Shown: positions 1-6,153 of the stretch, in pieces
Layout: every line of letters starts with the position of its first letter
Position numbering within the stretch: the stretch's first letter is position 1
Source of the DNA: DASTHS01 sp035718085
GTDB taxonomy: Bacteria > Actinomycetota > Acidimicrobiia > Acidimicrobiales > Palsa-688
DNA length: 11,337 nucleotides
Assembly: GCA_035718085.1 (NCBI GenBank)
Contig: DASTHS010000247.1
Coordinates: forward strand, 1-11,337
Reading direction: 5' to 3'
Translations under genes and position numbers: made by a program
The notes under the pieces: generated by a model
The model's database searches: none
Told to the model about the DNA's origin: nothing
What the model saw: only the letters and a program-made list of their open reading frames with translations

Positions 1-450
1 CGTTCGGGCACCCACAACGTCGCCGGCATCGTGGGGATGGCCGCGGCGTTGGCGGCCACCGCCGCCGCCCGCGCCGACGAGGGGGCCAGGGTGGGGGCCC
101 TGCGCGACCGTCTGGCCGACGGGCTGCTGGCGGCGGTCGACGGCGCTCGCGAGACCGGTGACCGCGCCGCCAAGGTGCCGGGAAACTGCCACCTGCTCGT
201 CCCCGGCGTCGAGGCCGAGTCGCTGTTGGTGCTCCTCGACGCCGCCGGCGTGTGCGCGTCGGCCGGCTCGGCCTGCGCCAGCGGCGCCATCGAGCCGAGC
301 CACGTGCTGGTGGCCATGGGGATCCCCCCCGCCGATGCCGCCGGGGCGGTGCGCCTCACCTTGGGCTGGACCTCGACCGACGACGACGTCGACCGGGTGC
401 TGCAGGTGCTGCCCGACTGCGTCGACCGCCTCCGCCGGGACGCGGCGTGA
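1..450 (+). CDS. Cysteine desulfurase, C-terminal part (5' end outside window)
   Basis: PLP-dependent cysteine desulfurase of the IscS/NifS type. It takes sulfur from L-cysteine as an enzyme persulfide for tRNA thiolation and Fe-S assembly. The open frame runs from base 1, and 149 residues are visible. The first residues (RSGTHNVAGIVG) match the conserved segment ahead of the C-terminal small domain. The nucleophile loop reads CASAGSACASG, followed by EPSHVLVAMG. The catalytic Cys is codon 92 of the fragment (bases 274-276). The N-terminal half, with the PLP-binding Lys, lies upstream; by comparison with IscS of about 400 residues, somewhat over 200 residues are missing. The TGA stop (448-450) overlaps the GTG start of mnmA, so the two are probably translationally coupled. 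This fits the desulfurase donating sulfur to MnmA. Whether it serves only MnmA or is the general IscS cannot be told from here. Confidence 0.95.
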   Translation, partial: RSGTHNVAGIVGMAAALAATAAARADEGARVGALRDRLADGLLAAVDGARETGDRAAKVPGNCHLLVPGVEAESLLVLLDAAGVCASAGSACASGAIEPSHVLVAMGIPPADAAGAVRLTLGWTSTDDDVDRVLQVLPDCVDRLRRDAA

Positions 451-1490
451 GGGTGCTCGTCGGCATGTCCGGCGGCGTCGACTCGTCGGTGGCCGCCGCC
501 CTGCTCGTCGAGGCCGGCCACGACGTGGTGGGGGCCACCATGAAGCTGTGGGGCGGGCCGTCCGACTCGGGGTGCTGCTCGGTCGGCGACACCGACGACG
601 CCGCCCGGGTCGCCGCGCAGCTCGGCGTGGCCCACCACGTGTTCAACTTCACCGACGCCTTCCTCCGCCACGTCGTCGACCCCTACGTCGAGGCCCACGC
701 GACCGGCCGCACGCCCAACCCGTGCGTCGCCTGCAACGAGCACCTGAAGTTCGACCTCTTCCTCGCCCGCGCCCGCCAGTTGGGCTTCGACGCCGTCGCC
801 ACCGGCCACTACGCCCGCGTCGAGCGGGCCGCCGACGGCTGGGTGCTCCGCCGCGGGGTCGACCCCGCCAAAGACCAGTCGTACGTGCTGCACGCCCTCG
901 GCCAGGAGCAGCTGGCCCGCACGCTGCTGCCGCTCGGCGGCCTCACCAAGCCCGAGGTGCGGGCCCGCGCCGCGGCCTTGGGTCTGCGCACCGCGGCCAA
1001 GCCCGACAGCCAGGACGTCTGCTTCATCTCGCGCGCCGGCGGGCGTGAGGCCTTCCTCGGCTCGCGCATCCCCCTGCGGCCCGGGCGGCTCACCGACCGG
1101 GCCGGCACCGACCTCGGGCCCGTCGACGCCGTGGAGCTGGTCACCGTCGGGCAGCGGCGCGGCCTGGGCAACCTGGCCGCCCCGGCGACGCGCTCGCAGC
1201 GGCGCTACGCGCTCGACGTCGACGTGGTCGCAGCGGTGGTCACCGTCGGGACCCTCGACGAGCTGCTCGTCGGCACCGTCACCGTCGACGGCCTGCGCTG
1301 GTGCGGCGACGCCCCGGAGGAAGGGCGCCGGGTGCAGGCGCAGCTCAGCGCCCACGGCGCCCCGGTCGACGCCGAGCTGGCCGCCGGGGGGGTGCTGCAC
1401 CTGGCGGCGCCGGTGCGCCGGGTGGCGCCGGGCCAGCGGGTCGTCGTCTACGACGGCGACGTGGTGCTCGGCGGGGGCACCGCGGCCTGA
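447..1490 (+). CDS. mnmA: tRNA-specific 2-thiouridylase MnmA
   Basis: ATP-dependent cytoplasmic enzyme that adenylates U34 of Lys, Glu and Gln tRNAs and replaces O2 with sulfur. The protein has 347 residues, close to the family's usual 350-370. The PP-loop is SGGVDSS at residues 8-14. The first catalytic Cys is C93 in TPNPCVAC and the second, which carries the persulfide, is C192 in DSQDVCF. A GCCSVGDTDDA segment near residue 50 matches the form seen in actinobacterial MnmA. The C-terminal part (about 265-347) is the family beta-barrel region, with VTVGQRRGL just before it. I chose GTG 447 because the PP-loop strand begins right there (VRVLVGMSGG) and because it makes a 4-bp GTGA overlap with the desulfurase stop. 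The longer upstream frame only shadows the desulfurase. A 33-base gap separates it from ligA. Confidence 0.97.
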   Translation: MRVLVGMSGGVDSSVAAALLVEAGHDVVGATMKLWGGPSDSGCCSVGDTDDAARVAAQLGVAHHVFNFTDAFLRHVVDPYVEAHATGRTPNPCVACNEHLKFDLFLARARQLGFDAVATGHYARVERAADGWVLRRGVDPAKDQSYVLHALGQEQLARTLLPLGGLTKPEVRARAAALGLRTAAKPDSQDVCFISRAGGREAFLGSRIPLRPGRLTDRAGTDLGPVDAVELVTVGQRRGLGNLAAPATRSQRRYALDVDVVAAVVTVGTLDELLVGTVTVDGLRWCGDAPEEGRRVQAQLSAHGAPVDAELAAGGVLHLAAPVRRVAPGQRVVVYDGDVVLGGGTAA

Positions 1491-1511
1491 GGCTCCGCCC
1501 TCGCGGTGGCC

Positions 1512-1517
1512 TAGCGT
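1512..1517 (+). promoter_or_regulatory. Putative -10 hexamer (TAGCGT) for a leaderless ligA transcript
   Basis: TAGCGT fits the actinobacterial -10 consensus TANNNT. Its last base lies 6 nt before the ligA GTG, so transcription would start at or next to the start codon. The 33-base gap after mnmA holds no Shine-Dalgarno-like purine run and no clear -35. The same arrangement recurs before three other genes in this window. The call rests on pattern and spacing only. Confidence 0.5.
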
Positions 1518-1523
1518 TGGCCG

Positions 1524-3563
1524 GTGCCCGCCACCGACCCGACCGGCGACGCCGCCGAACGTGCCGCCGAGCTGCGCGCCCTGATCGACCACCACAACCG
1601 CCGCTACTTCGTCGACGACGACCCCGAGGTCTCCGACGCCGAGTTCGACGACCTGGTGCGCCAGCTCACCGCCATCGAGCGCGAGCACCCCGAGCTGGCC
1701 ATCGCCTCCTCACCCACCCAGCAGGTCGGCGGGGCCGTCGGCGAGCAGTTCAGCGCCGTGCGCCACCGCACGCCGATGATGTCGCTGGACAAGACCACCA
1801 GCTACGAGGAGCTGCTCGACTGGGCCCGGCGCATGCAGCGCTTCATCACCGGTGGCGTCCGCTACACCTGCGAGCTCAAGATCGACGGCCTGGCCATGAA
1901 CCTCACCTACGAAGGCGGCCGGCTGGCACGGGCGGCGACGCGCGGGGACGGCGAGGTCGGTGAGGACGTCACCGCCAACGTGCGCACCGTCGGCGCCGTC
2001 CCCCTCGCCCTGCCGCCCGGCGCCCCCGACCTGGTCGAGGTGCGCGGCGAGATCTACATGCCGACCAGCGCGTTCGAGGCCCTCAACGCCCGCCAGGAGG
2101 CCGCCGGCCAGCGCGCCTTCATCAACCCCCGGAACGCAGCCGCCGGGTCGCTGCGCCAGAAGGACCCAGCGGTGACCGCCGAGCGCGAGCTGTCGTTCTG
2201 GGGCTACCAGCTCGGGGCCCTCGAGGGCGGCCCCGACTTCGCCACCCACTGGGAGACCCTCGACTGGATGGCCCAGGCCGGCTTCCCCGTCAACCCGGAG
2301 ATCCGCCTGCTCGACAGCATCGACGAGGTCGACGCCTACTGCAGGGGCTGGCAGGAGCGCCGCCACCGCCTCGACTACGAGATCGACGGCGCCGTGGCCA
2401 AGGTCGACGACCTGCGCCAGCGCCGGGAGCTGGGCGCCACCGCCAAGGCGCCACGGTGGGCGATCGCCTACAAGTTCCCGCCCGAGGAGCGCACCACCCT
2501 CCTGCTCGACATCATGCTCTCGATCGGCCGGAGCGGGAAGGCGACGCCCTTCGCCCGGCTGCAGAAGGTGGCCGTGGGGGGGGCGACGGTGCAGCTGGCC
2601 ACCCTGCACAACGAGGACCAGGTCGCGGCCAAGGACGTGCGCCCGGGTGACACCGTCGTGGTGCGCCGGGCCGGCGACGTCATCCCCGAGGTGCTCGGCC
2701 CGGTGCTCTCCTCCCGGCCGCCGGGCCTGGCCCCCTGGGTGTTCCCGTCGACCTGCCCCAGCTGCGGCGAGCCCCTCCAGCGCCTGGCGGGCGAGAGCGA
2801 CACCTTCTGCGTCAACACCGAGTGCCCGGCCCAGCGGGTGCAGCGCATCGCGCACTTCGCGTCGCGGGGGGCCATGGACATCGAGCACCTCGGCGAACGC
2901 ACCGTCGAGCAGTTCGTCGGCGCCGGGCTGCTGCGCGACCCCGCCGACGTCTACCGGCTCGACCTCTCCGCCGTCCGGGGCATCGAGGGCTGGGGTGACG
3001 TCTCGGTGGCCAACCTGGCCGCGGCGATCGAGGCGTCCAAGCAGCGGCCCCTGGCCAACCTGCTCGTCGGGCTGTCGATCCGCCACCTCGGCGTCACCGG
3101 AAGCCGCGTGCTGGCGCGGGCGATGGGCCACCTCGACCGCATCCTCGAGGCGTCCACCGACGACATGGCCGCCGTCGAGGGCGTCGGCCCGGTGATCGCC
3201 GCCAGCGTGCACGACTTCTTCTCGCTCGAGCGCAACCGCGACGTCGTGGAGCGGCTGCGGGCGGCGGGGGTCAACTTCGCCGGTCCGGCGGCCCCCGACG
3301 TGCCGCAGGTGCTCGCCGGGCGGTCGGTGGTCGTGACCGGCACCCTCGAGGGGTGGTCCCGCGAGGCGGCCGAGGAGGCGATCAAGGCCCGGGGCGGCAA
3401 GGCGCCGGGCAGCGTCTCCAAGCGCACGACGGCGATCGTGGTCGGGGTCGAGCCCGGCGCCGCCAAGCTGGCGAAGGCCACCGAGCTCGGCGTGCCGGTG
3501 CTCGACGAGGCGGCGTTCGCCGTGCTGCTCGAGACCGGCGAGCTGCCGCCCGCGGCGACCTAA
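1524..3563 (+). CDS. ligA: NAD-dependent DNA ligase LigA
   Basis: Essential replication and repair ligase that seals nicks with NAD+ as adenylate donor. The 679 residues agree with the usual length of about 670-700. All family domains are present in order: the N-terminal Ia region (HHNRRYFVDDDPEVSDAEFD, about residues 26-45); the adenylation domain with the nucleophile K119 in KIDG, then EVRGEIYM, NPRNAAAGS and WAIAYKFP; the OB fold (about 325-400); a Cys4 zinc finger with C411, C414, C429 and C434; helix-hairpin-helix repeats (about 440-585); and a C-terminal BRCT domain (about 592-672, VVVTGTLEGWSREAA). The start is GTG, with a TANNNT hexamer 6 nt upstream and no Shine-Dalgarno. The stop is TAA, one of only two non-TGA stops here, and it begins the putative -10 hexamer of the next gene. 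Nothing suggests damage. Confidence 0.98.
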   Translation: MPATDPTGDAAERAAELRALIDHHNRRYFVDDDPEVSDAEFDDLVRQLTAIEREHPELAIASSPTQQVGGAVGEQFSAVRHRTPMMSLDKTTSYEELLDWARRMQRFITGGVRYTCELKIDGLAMNLTYEGGRLARAATRGDGEVGEDVTANVRTVGAVPLALPPGAPDLVEVRGEIYMPTSAFEALNARQEAAGQRAFINPRNAAAGSLRQKDPAVTAERELSFWGYQLGALEGGPDFATHWETLDWMAQAGFPVNPEIRLLDSIDEVDAYCRGWQERRHRLDYEIDGAVAKVDDLRQRRELGATAKAPRWAIAYKFPPEERTTLLLDIMLSIGRSGKATPFARLQKVAVGGATVQLATLHNEDQVAAKDVRPGDTVVVRRAGDVIPEVLGPVLSSRPPGLAPWVFPSTCPSCGEPLQRLAGESDTFCVNTECPAQRVQRIAHFASRGAMDIEHLGERTVEQFVGAGLLRDPADVYRLDLSAVRGIEGWGDVSVANLAAAIEASKQRPLANLLVGLSIRHLGVTGSRVLARAMGHLDRILEASTDDMAAVEGVGPVIAASVHDFFSLERNRDVVERLRAAGVNFAGPAAPDVPQVLAGRSVVVTGTLEGWSREAAEEAIKARGGKAPGSVSKRTTAIVVGVEPGAAKLAKATELGVPVLDEAAFAVLLETGELPPAAT

Positions 3564-3566
3564 GCT
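3561..3566 (+). promoter_or_regulatory. Putative -10 hexamer (TAAGCT) overlapping the ligA stop codon
   Basis: TAAGCT fits TANNNT and ends 8 nt before the GTG of the methyltransferase gene. Its first three bases are the ligA TAA stop. No Shine-Dalgarno-like sequence lies in the 11-base gap. This would give the methyltransferase and DUF2142 genes a leaderless promoter of their own at the end of ligA. Confidence 0.42.
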
Positions 3567-3574
3567 CGCCGGCC

Positions 3575-4546
3575 GTGAAGTTCGAGGTCGTGCGCCCGTC
3601 GGAGAACGACTCGCCGCTGCTGTACTCGCTGGCGGAGTTCCGGGAGGTGATCTTGTCGGCCCTCGAGATCGTCGGGGCGTCAGCGATCGTCGAGATCGGC
3701 GCGGAGGAGGGCCTCTTCGACCGCCAGCTGCTGGGCTGGGTCCGCCAGCGGGGCGGTCGGCTGACCAGCATCGACCCGGCGCCGTCGGACGCCGTGCGGG
3801 CGATGGCCGACGCCGACGACGCCATGGCCCTCCTGGTGACCACCAGCATCGAGGCCCTCGCCGACCTGCCGGCGGCCGACGCCTACCTGATCGACGGCGA
3901 CCACAACTTCCACACCGTCAGCAACGAGCTGGCCCTCATCGCCGCCGCGCTCGAGGCCGCCGGCCGTCCGGGGTTGGTCGTCGCCCAGGACTGCTCGTGG
4001 CCCGCCGGGCGACGCGACCAGTACTACGCACCCGACTCGATCCCCGCCGATGCGGCGCAGCCGTGGTCGTACGGCGGCGTGACCCCGTGGGACGCCGGCG
4101 TCGTCGGCGGCGGCTTCCGCGGCGGCGGCGCGTTCGCCTTCGCCCGGAGCGAGGGCGGCGCCGCGAACGGGGTGGCCACCGCCATCGAAGGGTTCCTCGA
4201 TGCCAACCCCGGGTGGCGCTGCCGCTGGCTGCCGTGCATCTTCGGGCTGGCCTTCATCTACCCGGCCGACGCGCCGTGGGCCGGGCCGCTCGACGCCGCC
4301 CTGGCGCCGTTCGACGACCACCCGCTGCTGCGCCGACTCGAGGCCAACCGGCTCCTGCTCTACCTCCGCCTGATCGACGCGCAGGATCGCCTGGCCGAGG
4401 AGCGCCGCACCCACGCCGACGAGGTCACGCGGCTGCGGGCCGTCGTCGAGGACCAGCGCAGCACCATCGAGGCGCTCGAAGCCGTCGCCGGGGTGTCGTG
4501 GGACCTGAGCGCGGTCGACCGGTCGCCGCGAGGCGCGGCCCGCTGA
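3575..4546 (+). CDS. Class I SAM-dependent methyltransferase with C-terminal coiled coil
   Basis: Predicted cytoplasmic methyltransferase of 323 residues, resembling the Methyltransf_24 families found near sugar and glycan genes. The SAM-binding motif I is VEIGAEEG (E40, G42, G46). The acidic residue after beta-2 is D67 in SIDPAP. The family hallmark LIDGDHNFHTV is at 105-115 (D107, D109, H110). A later VVAQDCSWP segment (about 138-146) supplies another acidic residue near the active site. A glycine-rich loop (about 170-182) and an aromatic segment follow. Residues of about 255-300 (LRRLEANRLLLYLRLIDAQ and onward) form a charged heptad-like helix, probably a coiled coil for oligomerisation or partner binding. 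The start is GTG 3575, just 11 bases after ligA. The next gene starts at or before its stop. The substrate is unknown; a sugar or lipid-linked glycan is inferred from context. Confidence 0.82.
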   Translation: MKFEVVRPSENDSPLLYSLAEFREVILSALEIVGASAIVEIGAEEGLFDRQLLGWVRQRGGRLTSIDPAPSDAVRAMADADDAMALLVTTSIEALADLPAADAYLIDGDHNFHTVSNELALIAAALEAAGRPGLVVAQDCSWPAGRRDQYYAPDSIPADAAQPWSYGGVTPWDAGVVGGGFRGGGAFAFARSEGGAANGVATAIEGFLDANPGWRCRWLPCIFGLAFIYPADAPWAGPLDAALAPFDDHPLLRRLEANRLLLYLRLIDAQDRLAEERRTHADEVTRLRAVVEDQRSTIEALEAVAGVSWDLSAVDRSPRGAAR

Positions 4547-6153
4547 CCGCCGGCCCCCGCGCGGGCGGGCGCGGCCGCCACGCCGTTCGACAGCCGGACA
4601 CCTCTGCGCCCGCCGGGTCGGCGGGCGACGGCGCCGGAGCGACCCGGGGCAGCCCGCTGCTGCGCACCTGGGCGCTCGCCAGCCTGGCGCTGTTCGCCGT
4701 GAGCCTGGTGTGGTGCTGGTCGACCCCCGTGCCGTCGGGGCCCGACGAGCCGGCCCAGGTGATCCAGGCGGCGGCGGTCGTGCGCGGCCAGGTCGCCGGC
4801 CGCACCGTCTCCCCGTCGTCGCCCACCACCTTCGTGCGGGTGCCGGCCAGCATCGCCGCCCTGGGCACCACCCCGTTCCGGTGCGACTACACCCCGACCG
4901 TCAGCGGAGCGTGCGAGCCGCGCCTGCCGGCGCAGCCTTCGCTCGTGCCGTCGACCACCTACGTCGGGCACTACCCGCCCCTCTACTACGCCGTCGTGGG
5001 CTGGCCCTCGCTGATCGACGCCGGCCGCCTCGGCGTCTACGGGATGCGCATGGTGTCCGCCCTGGTCGGCGCGGTGCTCCTCGGGTTGGCGGTGGCCGTC
5101 GCCGCCGCCACCGGCAACCGCCTGCTCGTGCTGGCGGTGGCGGCCGGCATCACCCCCGACGCGATCTACCTCGACGCCGTGGTGAACCCGAACGGGTTGG
5201 AGATCGCGGCGGCGACCGCGGCGTGGGCGGCCGCCCTGGCCTGCCTGGTCGTCCCCGGCCGGCCCCGCCGCTCGCTGCTGGCGGCGTTCGTCGCTGCGGA
5301 GGTGGTCCTGGCCTTCACGCGGCCGCTGTCGCCCGGCTGGGCCGTCGGGGTGGTCGCGGTGAGCGCGGCGGTGCTGCCGGCGCCCGCTAGGCAGGCGTGG
5401 CGGCACCGGTCGGTGCGGGTCGCGCTCGGCGCCGTGGGCGCCGCCGTCGTCGTGTCGGGCGCCTACGTGCTCCTGGCGCGCAGCTACCTCATCGAACGGT
5501 TCCCGCTGCCGAGCGGCACCTCGGAGCTCACGGCGTTCCGGATGGTCGTGGGCGCCGTCGGCAGCTGGGCCGACCAGATGGTCGGGGCCTTCGGCGCCCC
5601 CGACACCGCCGCACCGTGGCTGGCCATGGCCGTGTGGGGTGGGGGGGCGATGGCCCTGCTCGCCGCCGTGGCGGTCGGCTTCCCCCCCCGCGCCCGGCGC
5701 ACCGTGATCGGCCTGGCGCTGCTCTGGGTCGTCGTGCTGCCGGTCGCCGCGACCAGCCACGACCTGCGTGACGCCAGCATCGGCGCCAGCTGGCACGGCC
5801 GCTACGGCGAACCGCTCGCCGTGTCGGTGCCGATGGTCGCCGCGGTGCTGGCGCGCACGACCCGCCCGGTGGTCGAGCGGCTGGCCCGGACGGTGCCGGT
5901 GGCCCTGGCCGTCGGCCTGGCCGGCACCCAGCTGTACGTGCTGCGCAGGTACACCGTGGGCATGGGCGGCGGGCTCGGCCTGGTGCCGAGCGGCCCGGGC
6001 CAGTGGCAGCCCTTCGCCCCCGCCCTGGTGCTCGCCGCCGCCTCGGTGGTCACGGCGGCCGGTTGGGCGCTCCTGCTGCGCCACGTCGACGGGGCGGCGG
6101 GGGCGTCGGTGCCCGGGTCGGCGGTGCCGGGGCCGGCGGCGCTCAGCGGCTGA
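4498..6153 (+). CDS. DUF2142-type polytopic membrane protein, possible GT-C glycosyltransferase
   Basis: Multi-pass membrane protein of about 551 residues if GTG 4498 is the start. Family-like landmarks are PSGPDEPAQ (79-87) just after the first membrane helix (about 58-74), GHYPPLYY (157-164) and NPNGLEI (230-236), followed by a series of hydrophobic helices to the C-terminus. Two cysteines (C129, C139) in the first outer loop could form a disulfide. DUF2142 proteins sit in glycan clusters, and their acidic DE pair in the first outer loop recalls lipid-phosphate-sugar-dependent GT-C enzymes; that role is inference. The start is uncertain. GTG 4498 overlaps the methyltransferase gene by 49 bp and gives a polar Pro/Gly/Arg-rich N-tail. 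No ATG, GTG or TTG lies between it and the first helix. A CTG at 4543 would make a CTGA overlap. The stop region overlaps the convergent HAD gene by 11 bp. Confidence 0.8.
   Translation: MGPERGRPVAARRGPLTAGPRAGGRGRHAVRQPDTSAPAGSAGDGAGATRGSPLLRTWALASLALFAVSLVWCWSTPVPSGPDEPAQVIQAAAVVRGQVAGRTVSPSSPTTFVRVPASIAALGTTPFRCDYTPTVSGACEPRLPAQPSLVPSTTYVGHYPPLYYAVVGWPSLIDAGRLGVYGMRMVSALVGAVLLGLAVAVAAATGNRLLVLAVAAGITPDAIYLDAVVNPNGLEIAAATAAWAAALACLVVPGRPRRSLLAAFVAAEVVLAFTRPLSPGWAVGVVAVSAAVLPAPARQAWRHRSVRVALGAVGAAVVVSGAYVLLARSYLIERFPLPSGTSELTAFRMVVGAVGSWADQMVGAFGAPDTAAPWLAMAVWGGGAMALLAAVAVGFPPRARRTVIGLALLWVVVLPVAATSHDLRDASIGASWHGRYGEPLAVSVPMVAAVLARTTRPVVERLARTVPVALAVGLAGTQLYVLRRYTVGMGGGLGLVPSGPGQWQPFAPALVLAAASVVTAAGWALLLRHVDGAAGASVPGSAVPGPAALSG

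Noticed and set aside
1710..3212. Minus-strand open frame of 500 codons opposite ligA
   Set aside because: ligA shows every domain and catalytic residue on the + strand; the antisense product has no recognisable motif.
4556..4565. CCCGCGCGGG palindrome just after the methyltransferase stop, considered as a terminator
   Set aside because: There is no loop and no T-run, and the stretch probably encodes the N-tail of the DUF2142 protein.
5641..5689. G7 and C8 homopolymer runs in the DUF2142 gene, considered as phase-variation tracts
   Set aside because: The frame is intact, and similar runs occur in the essential ligA (G8 at 2576-2583), in mnmA and in the desulfurase. Base composition explains them.
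4360..6084. Minus-strand open frame of 574 codons opposite the DUF2142 gene
   Set aside because: The composition is a His/Gly/Arg/Gln-rich shadow, while the + strand frame shows membrane helices and DUF2142 signatures.
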